NCBI GenBank assembly: GCA_003508835.1
Contig: PUFA01000284.1
Span: forward strand, 638,501-702,500
DNA: 64,000 nt
DNA from: Eonycteris spelaea
Lineage: Eukaryota; Chordata; Mammalia; Chiroptera; Pteropodidae
Direction: 5' to 3'
Shown: positions 1 through 10,606 of the stretch, piece after piece
Layout of the letters: the number at the start of each line of letters is the position of its first letter
How positions within the stretch are numbered: position 1 is the first letter of the stretch
Made by a program: the position numbers and the translations under genes
Notes under the pieces: generated by a model
The model's input: the letters and a program-made list of their open reading frames with translations, nothing else
The model's database searches: none
What the model was told of the DNA's origin: nothing

Positions 1-218
1 GAGGTGGCCACCTCTCCTACACCAATTTTATCTAATTTTACAGTCAGCAAACTACTTGGCCAAGCAACTTCTGCCTGCTGAGAGTCCAAACAACTTAGGG
101 TGCAGTGTGACAGTCCATGAAGTAACAAGCCCTGTGTTTGTTCTGCAGTATTGTAAGCAGCAAGTCTCTGAAACCATGATCAACGAAACTTTATTTGTTT
201 GTTGCCCTTCAAAAAAAA

Positions 219-243
219 AGTTGTTGTTGTTGTTGTTGTTGTT
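219..243. repeat. (TTG)n microsatellite
   Basis: Seven or so GTT units follow a short A run and end in a T run. Simple-sequence expansion, with no element recognised around it. Confidence 0.85.
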
Positions 244-244
244 T

Positions 245-1435
245 TTTAAGAATAAGAAATGAACTTTCTGAAGAACAAAGAAACCAGAGGTCCCAGATAT
301 ATTTTAAGCCTAAGGAAAGTTAGAAGCTAGAAGAAAATATGAGTGGCAGGACACATACAGTCAACCTTTAAAGGTTTGATTTCTGTTTTAAGTTCTGCAA
401 ACGCCCCTGGCTTTTCCCCACATAAAATAAAAAAGCCTGACTTATGTTCAAATGTGGCCTTCGCCCTTCACCCTAACACCAAACATCATAAGAAAAAAAA
501 TTAGCGGTGGGAAGGTGACATGTCTATAAAGATATGAATATCCATTCTACTGTACCAGCTGAATCAAAGACGAAGCTCTGAGATTTGAGTTTGGTCGAAA
601 ATCATGATGTAGTGGGTTGATTCTTAAGCATGGGGGTCAGACTCAGACAACAATCTTCTGCAGAACTGACACAGAAGCGGCCACCCTATCTCCTCTTCAT
701 GCCATCCTTCATGAAGTGCCTACAAAGACCTTACATTTGACCCTGGATATGAGTCCCCATAAGGCAAAATTACTTTGTTGTGTGATATTTGTTTCATCTG
801 AAGTTGTGGTCCTGAGATCAGTAATATTCTGGCTATGTCCACCCTAGAGTTACTGAGTAATGAAGAATGGAAGACATCACCAGGCAAATTAGAAGGGGAG
901 AAAAACGTTCATGAGCAAAATCTACTTTAATCTAAAATATTTAGATAATAAAGAAAAAAATGACCTTATTAGTAGCAGAAAAGTATCATAATTGATTCAA
1001 TTTTCTATTTCACTTTGGAATGGGCTAAGTTTTATTCTCTGCTCAAGTACAGTTTAGTTCATCACTATTAAAGGAAGACCATTAAGAGGGTAGTTTGAAT
1101 TGATTTCTGCCATTTTCAATAATATTTTTGCTAGTGGTCATTGTAGTGAGAACAATTTAAGAAAGCAGCAATTAGTGTGGATTCTCATTTTCCATTCAAA
1201 ATTCTAATATAAATGATTTTGAAATCTATTAAAACGGTAAAACCCATACATGAGTTTTATATTTAATATAGTCCCATGAGTTTATATATTTAATAAATAC
1301 AGTTATTTTTGAATTGGTGAGAAATAGACAATACCAATAGAAAAATGGTAAAAGTCTAAAAAGCAATGTGCAAGTTAAGTAATACAAATGGCAGGTACAG
1401 CAGCACATTTATCAAACCAGCAATGATGAAAAATA
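245..1435. other. Unassigned AT-rich sequence
   Basis: No gene, RNA or repeat was recognised here. The stretch is AT-rich with dispersed stops in all frames. The one frame open from 617 to 847 has no initiation context or domain and is treated as chance. Confidence 0.5.
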
Positions 1436-1439
1436 AAGG

Positions 1440-1800
1440 GCAAAGAAGGAAAAAAGATAATACCAAGGTTTCTTGGACTTCCACACACAACCATTAGAGT
1501 GAAAATACCTGTGACCTTTCAAGAGGGCAATTCAGTAAGCAATTCTAAAGTTCTTTGTCCCTGCAATAGCACTTCCGAGGTTTATTCCAAATAGAATATT
1601 AAGAACGGGTGCAAAAATTTAGCTTCATGGGTATTTTCTTATTCCTTTACATTATTGCAAGATTTGAAAACAAATATTATACATAAAAATAAGAATTGGT
1701 TGGTAACATGTTAAAACCATGCAAAAGAATACTATGCAACAATGAAAAATGATATACCTATATTTTATGTAAAAAAATGTATTTCTATAGAAAGAAAATA
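1440..1800 (+). mobile_element. Old L1 (L1M/L1ME-like) 3' fragment
   Basis: The series of phrases typical of degraded mammalian L1 ends is visible: a segment resembling 'asparagine-rich ORF2 end', then a 'mutated ATACTATGCAACAATGAAAAA' style stretch near 1729-1750, then an A-rich 3' portion. No frame is kept. The subfamily is not assigned and the boundaries are approximate. Recognition is by eye from the general L1 ORF2 C-terminal and 3' UTR pattern. Confidence 0.5.
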
Positions 1801-2034
1801 TCACACAACATAGTGGGGGGGAAATAAAGTCATTTTAAAAAAGAGTGTTTAAAAATAATCTTCATTTTTAAAAGGGTATATATTATTAAAATGTTAACAC
1901 AACCTACTTTGAGTTGTAGAATTTCTATTTTTAGTTTCTGACAAGTAAAATACATGTAATATATTTTTAAAAAATTTATATTGTACAGTTCAAAAGGAAA
2001 TGATGATATGCAGCCCCTCATCATGAAGTACACC

Positions 2035-2104
2035 ATTTGGCTAAAACTATGTGGACTTAACAACATAGTATTTGGCTAAAACTATGAGGCCTTAACCACA
2101 AATA
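2035..2104. repeat. 35-bp tandem duplication (two copies)
   Basis: The segment beginning ATTTGGCTAAAACTATG at 2035 recurs at 2070 with a period of 35 bp and only a few differences in each unit. It is a local direct duplication in otherwise unremarkable AT-rich DNA. Confidence 0.8.
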
Positions 2105-2995
2105 ACTTTACAAAAATACAGAAAGAAGGCGTTCTCTTTTGATTGTGTATTTTGTTCTTTAACATACAATATGGGAAATTTTGCACTTTTTGTTGGCATG
2201 CATTAGTCAAGATATGACTGCTATGGAGTTTACCTCAATCACTTAGGAACAAGAGTCCAAGCCTCCTAATATGTGTATTGGATTTTAATGCTAGCTTACA
2301 TTCTACAGTACTTTCAGTAATACTTTATAAATGTTAATGGAATATCATTTACTTTCCTAAGTAAAAGCTGTCATATAAATTCATCAAGATGATAATGGCA
2401 TACTGTTAGAAAAGAAAAACACATTGTTATTTATAATTCTCTTTCCCAATGGTATTTTCTGTATGCCAAACAGAAGTGGAGGTTTTGCCTGAATTATCAG
2501 GATATTGCCGCACTTCCTATCTTTGCTTTGCTAAGAAATATCTGACATATGGGGCTTGCCCAAGGTTGTTTAAAAATGAAGGAAATTCCAAAAAGGGAAT
2601 ACAGACATTCTGACTAATTCAAATGTACTTCTCATATTTATGTATTCATTTATCCATCCATGCCAACCTAGTTGTGTTTATAAGATCCACCTCTCCCCTA
2701 CCAGGATCTCCTTCTTCCTCTGCATTTCACAGGGCTGCTTCAATACAGATATGTGTCCTCAACTCTCTTCCTACCTCAGAGTTGACATGTCTTTAATTTC
2801 ATAATATTTTTAGTCCTATAATAAATAGATTTCAAATCATGCTAACTCCATGTAGTTGGCAATGGCCCCATGGAATGATTTGTTAAGAAAGATTCTAAGA
2901 AAAGAAGAACAAAGATTCTGACTCTGTATCCCAATTCATTTGGGAAAATGTCTATGATTGATTAGTAATGCCTGCCATTCATAAAACTGAGGGAA
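2105..2995. other. Unassigned sequence
   Basis: AT-rich, no element or gene recognised. A short pyrimidine-rich section lies at about 2690-2770. Confidence 0.5.
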
Positions 2996-2998
2996 AGA

Positions 2999-3620
2999 AT
3001 GGAGATAGCTACAGTAAATTTTCATTTTCAGGGTACCCATTTCTCGTTTGATTCTTCACGCTCCTCTGTCCATTCCCCACTGTGTGGGAGCAGCTATGTG
3101 ATCTGCTGCTTGAAGTTATCTGATCAGTGCCCTGAGCCTGGAACACTTTCCTATGTGGAAGCTGGATGTGAACTACAGTTTAGCCTCAGATTCTTCTCCC
3201 TCATTAGAAGAAATCATTCCCCTATTCAGGGTATTCAGTGAACGTCTTCATGTTGCCAAAGTCTGTGCATAATATGGCACCTGGCCAGCCCCACTGGTAC
3301 ATTGCCCCAGTGGGAAGGGAACTGGGTCTTCTTCTGCAGTATCAGAAAATTGCCTGTAGTCCACCACCCTCAGGTGGCTATCAGGAGGGACTCTCCAGCC
3401 ATAGTACAGTCTCGTATACTATAAGTCACACATATAATGATCCTACTTGCATCTCTTCTTTCTGTGAGTAACGTGTTTTTCTGACTAGTGTCTTAAATGT
3501 TGAGTCCCTTGAAGATTCCGAACCTGTAGAAGATTCAGTGGGCAGAGGTATGCGGGCACCTACCTCTGGGGGTTGGCAGTGTTCTGATCTGTGCCATCCT
3601 CCACACAGTTGGAGTCTTCA
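2999..3620. other. Higher-GC non-AT-rich block, unassigned
   Basis: Base composition rises relative to the flanks. Two short successive frames on the plus strand are open (2999-3241 and 3238-3471), but they lie in different frames, carry no recognisable domain and have no convincing splice sites. This could be an old LTR or DNA-transposon remnant, or a unique conserved block. I cannot decide from sequence alone, and no function is proposed. Confidence 0.3.
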
Positions 3621-4500
3621 CTTAAGGTGAGTAGTTGGCCCTTCCTGCTCAACTTCTTCCATAAATAATTATCAATCTTTTTTTAAAAGAAAAACTACAT
3701 CATCTCTCAACATGAAACACCTCCTCACTGTCAACACAATTGCTAGGATTCCAAAAACAAATCATTAGGACCTGATCTAAACAGCAAGAAGCTATAGGCA
3801 AGGATGATCAACGTCCAGCACTCACAGAGAATCTCCATGTTGGATTACACAGGAAAGCAATGCCTTTCAGGCTAATTGTATATCTGGCTCACATTTAGGA
3901 AAAAAAAGACTTCCTGAACATTTTATGGGTAATGAATTACAATGTATCCCTATGATTTCTCTTTTCCTTTTTCTCTTTTTTTTAATTTTTTCTCTATATT
4001 TGAAATATAGCTTAAACAATGATATTAATCAGAAAGACACTCTAGAAAGCTAGCTAAACTCCTATCTTAAAGTACTTGAATACAAATGACACAAAGCAGG
4101 AGTTAAATGCCACTGAAGACTGTTAACCATCTGAACAGAGTAAGATTTTAACAATTGCATAATATTGCCTTCAGCAACAAACCTTACCTAATCACATGAG
4201 TCTATATCACTTCAATGCAAATATAAACATGGCAAGAAAAAGCCACACTCAGCCTTGAACCAAAAAGCAGCAGGATGCATGCTGAAAAATCACTCTTCTA
4301 ATGTACAATGAAGCTAAAAGCACTAAGTTACATGAGAAAACTACCTACCCAGAGCTTTCTAGGCAACTAAAACAAAACAGGACTAATGTGCTGCAAACAA
4401 TTGTTTATACTTCCTGTGAAAGAAAAAAAAAATCTAAATGTTGCAGTTACCCTTAGGGAAAATTTTTAAATGTTGGTTCAGTTTTAAATATTGATTAAAA
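3621..4500. other. Unassigned sequence
   Basis: AT-rich, mostly unique-looking. Nothing recognised. Confidence 0.5.
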
Positions 4501-4504
4501 CTTT

Positions 4505-4595
4505 AGAGTTGTTAATACATGTTAGGCACTGAGAACAATACCTTGTACATGGTAAGTACTATATAATTTAGCTGCTATTATTACATTCCTATTAT
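4505..4595 (+). repeat. MIR 3' fragment (candidate)
   Basis: The order 'TTAGGCACTGAGAACA', 'GTACATGGTAAGTACTATA' and a run of 'TATTATTA' resembles the MIR tail, in which a lowest-frequency 'gcctggcacatagtaag' phrase precedes the end. It is short and diverged. Confidence 0.45.
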
Positions 4596-5380
4596 TAATT
4601 AACTCAGGAGTGCCTGCGACTACTTCATGTACTGGACACATATTTATCTAGGTCAGAAAAGCTGTAGAGGGGAAAGTGCACTAGACCAAAATTCGAGAAT
4701 CCCAAATTCTAGTTAGCCTAAGTATATACACCAGTTTTTGCTCTGACACAGCATCTCACTTTGCTTCTTCAGATCTAACTTGTACTCATCTTTAAAATGG
4801 GAAGCCTGGGCTACATGGCTGAACCACCCAGTATATACTACCTGCTTCTTCCGTGGGGAGGGAAGATGCTGACCTACATTGAAAGGTTGTAAATACTCAT
4901 GCCTCAAAGAAAGAAAAAAAAAAAAAACATTTTGAAGCAGAAGGGAGGAAGGCTTCTACTTACATGGCAAAAACAAACAAAACCTCCCTAAAACAAAAAT
5001 AGCCACTCTCCAAACATCTTAGCTCCAAATTTCCCACATTGCTCATGACCATGAATTCTTTTGTCAAAGAAGCTGGCCATACTAAGATCACCAGAAACAG
5101 ATATCTTATTATTAAAAAGTTTGTAAGATGAATATTTAATTCACCAATTCAGGTCATGAGAACAGAAGCACTGGCTACACACATTCCTATGGAAAAGCCA
5201 ATTAATGTCTGATGAGACACCACAGTGGAGATCCCTATAAAGCCTGGAGAAGTTGGCCACCGAAAGAAGATGGTGGTAGCAAAAAGGGGAATTACTGCCC
5301 CATGACAGTTTTACCTGCTTAACCATTCGACTCAAATTTACTCTTTATAGTAATTGTAATTCCTGACACAAGTCCTCAAG
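4596..5380. other. Unassigned sequence
   Basis: Contains an A run (about 4913-4927). No gene or repeat recognised. Minus-strand frames of 64 codons at 4713-4907 and 5141-5335 are taken as chance. Confidence 0.45.
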
Positions 5381-5383
5381 GAG

Positions 5384-5515
5384 AGCATGACCTTATGCCC
5401 TTGTTTGCCTGGGTTGGTCTCAGTTTAATTCTATTTTCTCAGTATAATTACTAATAGCGCCCTCTTTCTCTCTCAAAAGTACCCTGGTTTGGATAATAAG
5501 TCATATGATCATCCT
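5384..5515 (+). mobile_element. Short inverted-repeat DNA transposon remnant, copy 1
   Basis: The right half matches the element at 21131-21261: a CCCTCTTTCTCTCTCAAAAG-type phrase, then GGTTTGGATAATAAG, then CATATGATCATCC. The left end (GCATGACCTTATGCC) is an imperfect inverted repeat of that right end. The paired copies and mutual inverted ends support a non-autonomous cut-and-paste element. The family name is uncertain. Confidence 0.55.
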
Positions 5516-5519
5516 TTTT

Positions 5520-6330
5520 GTAAGCAGAGTGAAAAAATAAATAAAATTAAATGAGGCTATAGTTCTCTTTTCTCAACAAAACAGTACAGAATAATCCAAT
5601 CCATAACTTACCTCCTCTCCACCCCTATTACTGATGACTTATTTCTTTAAAAATACAGGGACAAAAATAACAGAAATATCTGTACACACAGGGTAACTTT
5701 CTTATAGAGGTTAGAAAATAGGAATTCAAGTTCATTTCATCTTTACCTGGACTATGACGTCATACATCTGTGAAAATCTAAAGTGAACAAAGTGGATGTA
5801 TATGCCACTGAACTTGGATTCAGGGCTTACATGCACACGGTCACTCCACCAGGGAGTCAGAACACAGTAACAATTTCCTTTACACAGGACCATGTTCCTT
5901 CACTCCCTGATATCCTCCTTTCAACACATGGACAATTGTTACCTACTTTCTCACAGTAATTCTTGAATTCTAATTGTAATGAACTGTTTAAATTACCAAG
6001 AGGGAATTTCTACACAAAACCAAGATCCAGAGGCTTCCCATTGGAGACTTCCAAATTAATCTGCAAATATTTTGGTTTGATGACTTCTATTCACTATTCA
6101 TGTAAAAACTTCCCAATCATTGATATTTGCTTTCACAATTTAGGACTATAAGTATACAGGGTACTCACATTCAACATATCAGATTGTTAAAATTAAATTT
6201 CCTGTGCCTCTTTTTTCCAAATCTTTTTCTGTATTAGTAGATATTGAAAGTCCTATAAACCATTTAGAAGTAGGACACTGATTCTTCAACTTCCTCTCAA
6301 ATGTTCAGGAATAACACACTTACATGTACA
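5520..6330. other. Unassigned sequence
   Basis: AT-rich, nothing recognised apart from short A runs. A 62-codon plus frame at 5963-6151 lacks any recognisable domain. Confidence 0.45.
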
Positions 6331-6365
6331 CGTACACACACACACACACATACACATATACATAG
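6326..6365. repeat. (CA)n-type dinucleotide repeat
   Basis: About ten CA units, flanked by imperfect ACGTACAC and CATATACATAG repeats. Short simple sequence. Confidence 0.75.
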
Positions 6366-6429
6366 ATAGAAAAAAAAGAAACAAAAAAAGAACAAGACAA
6401 AGAGAATGAAAAAACAAATATGGTAAAAT

Positions 6430-6542
6430 ATTAATCGTATTTGGAGAATCTAGGTGAATGATATCTGATATATCTTTGTACTAACTTTATAATTTTTCTG
6501 TAAACCCAAAATTGTTTCACAATAAAAAGTTAAAGAAAAAAA
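6430..6542 (+). mobile_element. Old L1 3' UTR end (L1M type)
   Basis: Reads as the mammalian L1M 3' terminus: a 'gaatctaggtgaatgatat' stretch, then 'TTTGTACTAACTTTATAATT', then 'CTGTAAACCCAAAATTGTTT', and ends in CACAATAAAAAGTTAAAG before an A-rich tail. Only the terminal part is recognisable. Confidence 0.6.
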
Positions 6543-6544
6543 GT

Positions 6545-7650
6545 GAAAAAATCTTTTTGATTGAGACTCCTATCTCCTAAACAAGGTTAAAAAGTTCTCT
6601 CTCTCCCTACAGCACCACATTGTCTATTAGGCAAATGCGAAACTCTTTATAACCTACCTACTGGTTCAGAGATATAACTTAATCTAAAACTGAAAACTAT
6701 GAAGCAGATTCAACTCCGAAAAATTGTTTTATTTGTCCTCTTGCATGTCCTGACACCTGAGATTTTCAGCTGATATTAAAAATCTAGAGATTATACTTTT
6801 TGAAAAATCCAGATTTGGGGCTCTTCTTTAAATATCAGAAAATCTAACAAAAATGGGCTCACATGGCAGGAATTCTCCACAGCTGAGTACCAGCAACCTG
6901 CCTGAGATCATATGGATGCCAGGCCCCAAATTGAGATCAGGTGTGAATGGCTGTTAATCACTGCACTTGCATAGTAATGTGCCTATAAGTAGAACAATAC
7001 ATGTCTACAGTCACATCTTTATCTAATGTGAGGAATAAAAGAGAGGCTGATAGCATGCTTCACTCATTCAGATTACCTGTATTGTCCCCATGGTCATTTG
7101 AGTTTGAGACTCCTGACTTAACCCATTGTGAGGGCCTGGACTTAGTTTTAAGGCAGCAAGATACTTTGGCTCCAACTAAGCCCTCCCTCATCACTGGGAA
7201 TTAAAGTTAATTCCCTGTTTGAACAAGCTTGAGGGAACCTTCAATACATCAATATTCACCAGTGATGGAATAGACGCTAACAAGGAAGACACTACAGGAA
7301 AGAATCATTAGATGGATTTCTTTTTTTCTTATTTTCTCTGACAGAAGTTAAGACTCAAATAATAAGGTACTGAGAGAAAGGTTCTGACTGGAAGTGGAAA
7401 GATGGAAGAGGTTTATCACCTTCCTGGAATTCATGCAGAATGCTAATCATAACAGTTTCTTTAATTAGCTTCTATTTTCTGTGAGTAAAAAAGGAGAAAA
7501 ATATGTTTAAGAATAATTTTACTTCTCCAATAATATTAACACACCCTTGTGTAGTAATTAATGATATGCTAGAGTTTTTTTATATGATACATGTAGTCTT
7601 TACATGTTAACCTAAAAGGCCAAAATGAGAGGCAACAAGCATTATTTGAG
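6545..7650. other. Unassigned sequence with a moderate-GC section
   Basis: 6840-7210 is less AT-rich than its surroundings and matches no repeat I know. A plus frame at 7001-7204 has no recognised domain. The remainder is AT-rich. Confidence 0.4.
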
Positions 7651-7656
7651 ATTAAA

Positions 7657-7697
<41 letters not shown>
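7657..7697. repeat. (AAT)n microsatellite
   Basis: About 13 uninterrupted ATA/AAT units. Confidence 0.9.
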
Positions 7698-7699
<2 letters not shown>

Positions 7700-8084
7700 G
7701 CTACTTGGAAGCACTAATTCAGGCAGAAACCCAAACAGTGTTTAGATTAGGGGGTGAAGGCAAGGGGTATTTAAGAGAAAGGGAAGAGGAACAATTACAT
7801 CAATAGAAGGAAGGAATTTCTATAGGTGCAGATAAACATAGTGATACTAATACTAAAGAATGTTTTCAATTTTCAGTGTAATAGCCATCAGTCCAATAGT
7901 CGCAGTGTATGATTTCCTGTTATCTTTGCAAACAGCTGTTTGGAATACAATGCTATTTTAGGTCCAGTCCAAAGATTATTTTGCCAAGTTTTAACATTTC
8001 AAAAGTTTGTGGCATGAGACATGCAAGGAAGTTCCTCTGGGATGGCAGTTCCAACTCCATGTTAAAGTGGCTCTATTTACGTCA

Positions 8085-8220
8085 TTGTTTTATACCTATG
8101 AGGCAGGTTACTATTATTATTTCATTTTATAGATAAAGAAATTGAGGCAGAAGGAAAACATTAATTCTCCCCTAGTTACACAAGTAAGTTATGAAGTCAG
8201 GATTCTATCCCAAAGCTACT
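8085..8220 (-). repeat. MIR SINE
   Basis: The plus strand shows the reverse complement of the MIR core in order: TATGAGGCAGGTTACTATTA, TTTCATTTTATAGATAAAGA, AATTGAGGCAG, a diverged 'protein-coding-free' middle, CTAGTTACACAAGTAAG, then TCAGGATTCTATCCCAAAG. Old tRNA-derived element, no activity expected. Confidence 0.85.
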
Positions 8221-8224
8221 GTCA

Positions 8225-9485
8225 TCACATCATACTTCTTCAATGCAAATGGCTCTAATTAACTATCCACAATAATTTCTAAAATGATTGTATTAAGGTT
8301 CAGAGATCAAAATATTATCATGTCCGCTACTACTAGTGCTCTTCATGAACTTGCATATTACCAGCTGAGGTGAAAGAGAACATAGTTGCTTTCTGCTAGG
8401 AATTGAAACCATGACCTAAACATGTGACAATTGGTTTTAAGTAACTCTGCCATGAGGAGACCTTTGACCATTGAAGCTCCTTGGAGAATATCTAGAATTA
8501 TATGTCCTAACTTTGGCCTGGGGCCCTTCATGTCATTCTCTGAGGCCCAATCTTCCAAAGAGTAATCCTTTGGCCATATTTCTTCAGGTTATGCCTAGGT
8601 CTTTCAGTCTGAGTCTGCTTTTTCAGAAACGGTTGACTACAGATGCTGTGCAGAATTAGAACAAGAAATTGCTAGCAACTTGGACACATGGGTGCCCTTT
8701 CAGAAATTTTAATGATCTTCACTTCACTCCAACGATACCTAGGTCAAGCTTACCATATACCATTTGCTTTGCAGGAAGCAACTATTCAGCAGAAAATACT
8801 GTATGTACCTTGCTTCCTTAGGAATCTCTCCCTTTTCATCGCATTGCTCACAGAGCAAAACGTCAGGAAATTAGGAGACTGTCCAGGTCCTCAGAAGCTC
8901 GACCTGCTTCACTTGTCCCTCCTTCCTCTGAAACTCAACCCTCAGGATTCCCAAGGTCTGTTTTATTTTATGTGTTTTTAGCACTTTGCTATTTCTTTCA
9001 GTATACTGGGCCGACTTCATGGTCACCAGGTGTTCTCCGTCCTCCCATCAACTGACACTTAATGAGCAGATGGTGCAAATGGCCTGGCAGTAATGTGATG
9101 CCTGAGCAAGTGGGCTGAGAAACGGGAAAGGAAGCAGCTTCAAGAAAAAGGACAGATTGGTTTGGTGTTTGTACCACTTAGAGTCAGTAAATGTGGCGAG
9201 AGGTCAAGAGCAACTATTATTTTTTAATGTGAAAATAAGGTCGTTTTATTGAAAAGGAAAATAATGGATTGGAGAATACAAGGATCTCATGCTGCTATGT
9301 GAGGGAAACAACTGGCAAGACTCACAAAAGGAGTTTTCTGAAATTTTAAGGTCCTGTTGGTCAAGAAGACTTGGCTTTGAAGTTCGGTGAGAATAGCTTT
9401 CTCTTGTTTGTTTACTCATTCATAAAGCACTCTGCGTCAAGTACTCTAATAGGGCTTGTAGGGCCATCACCACCATCCCTATGCT
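8225..9485. other. Unassigned sequence
   Basis: Moderate-GC section at about 8470-9060 that I do not recognise. A 97-codon plus frame (8688-8981) exists there, but its translation has no low-complexity, signal, membrane or domain features that I can assign. This could be a diverged retroelement or unique sequence. Confidence 0.35.
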
Positions 9486-9487
9486 CA

Positions 9488-9805
9488 AAATGATAGAATG
9501 TTTCAACTGAAAGGAAGTCTTAAAATCTTCAAATCCAGAGCTTCTTGAACTGCAACATCCATAGAAGTCACCCAGGATCTCTTTCAAATGCACATTCTGA
9601 TTCCATGAGTCTGGGGTGAGGCTTGAGAGTCTAAAATTCTAGCAAGATTCCAGGTGATGTCTATGGCCCACATTTTGAATAGGGAGAGACTAATCTACTC
9701 AGTTCTATTACAGCTGAGTAAGCGAAGTTCCAACTATTCAGAGGTGTGTCCAGCAGCACAAAGCCAGTTAGTGACAAAAACCAGGCTTGCAACCCGGCTG
9801 GAACT
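9488..9805 (-). repeat. MIR-type SINE split by a MER5A insertion
   Basis: The left part (9488-9535, TAGAATGTTTCAACTGAAAGG and following) and the right part (about 9686-9805, CTATTACAGCTGAGTAAG, then GTGTGTCCAGCAGCACAAAG, then CCAGTTAGTGACAAAAACCAG) read as one interrupted antisense MIR-superfamily SINE. The interruption is the MER5A at 9536-9684. Confidence 0.65.
9536..9684 (+). mobile_element. MER5A (hAT-Charlie non-autonomous transposon)
   Basis: Matches the MER5A layout: a start resembling CAGTGGTTCTCAAAC with substitutions, GAAGTCACCCAGGATCTCTT, TGATTCCATGAGTCTGGGGT, GAGGCTTGAGAGTCTAAAAT, TCTAGCAAGATTCCAGGTGA, and an end near CCCACATTTTGAATAG. Nested in an older SINE. Duplicated flanks are too decayed to call. 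Confidence 0.85.
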
Positions 9806-10430
9806 CATGCCCTAATGATACATCGCTTGAGCAGTGAGAGGGATTCAATGTTTTGGTTCTTTAGCCTCCTTCCTATCATAAAAAATGAGTTGATAATAAC
9901 TATACTCACCATCTGTCATCAGGGTTAGTGAAGTAAAATCATTTAGGCTATTCAAACAAAAGATTATCTTTACCAATTATCTTTTGTAGTCTGAATCCAA
10001 ACCACAGAACTCATGACAATCTTCCTATTGCCAGATGCTCATCTAGCTGCAAATTTTCATTGAAGCACAACTTGTTTGCAAAATGTAAAATTAGAAGTGA
10101 CAGACAAATCTATTTTTATAAGTTTTAGCCTGTCTATTTTGAGTCTCTGGGTTTTAAAAGAAGAATGAGGGCAGCTGTTGAACTTGACTGAAATATCTAA
10201 TGATGCTCTATTTACTTCTAATTTATGATATACAGCCATTTTCCCTTGTATTAATATTATGCGATGTGATACAGGACATCTATAGAACCATTTTGGTCTT
10301 AAAGGGGACATGTTTTAACCTGGTGTTGTTGGATCTAAGACTGAGAAAGTGGTTATAGTGGTGTAATTCATGATTTTCTAGAACAAGAGTCCCAGCTTAA
10401 ACTTATTTACCATGTGACCTAAAATAAAAC
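9806..10430. other. Unassigned sequence
   Basis: AT-rich. An 84-codon minus frame at 10057-10311 has no recognised domain. Nothing else recognised. Confidence 0.45.
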
Positions 10431-10436
10431 GCTATA

Positions 10437-10604
10437 CAGGTATGCCCTGATTTATTGCCCTTGGATTCATTGTGCTCTAAAGACATCGTGTTTTTTGTGA
10501 ACTAAAGGCAAGACCAACAAAAAGATTACATTGACTTTATTACAATATCCATTTTATTATGTTGGATAATGAACTGAACCCATGATATCTCTGAAGTATG
10601 CCTG
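10437..10604 (+). mobile_element. Internally deleted Tigger1-like MITE
   Basis: The left end CAGGTATGCCCTGATTTATT and right end GATATCTCTGAAGTATGCCTG are inverted repeats characteristic of Tigger1-like Tc1/mariner elements. The left arm continues with a 'gacatcgtgttttttgtgaa' type stretch, and the right arm has GACTTTATTACAATATCC. It is flanked by TA on both sides (10435-10436 and 10605-10606), the expected target duplication. About 168 bp, with the transposase region absent. Confidence 0.85.
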
Positions 10605-10606
10605 TA

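Noticed and set aside
8688..8981. 97-codon frame as a possible gene or retroelement
   Set aside because: No retroviral or cellular motif seen. Left as unassigned.
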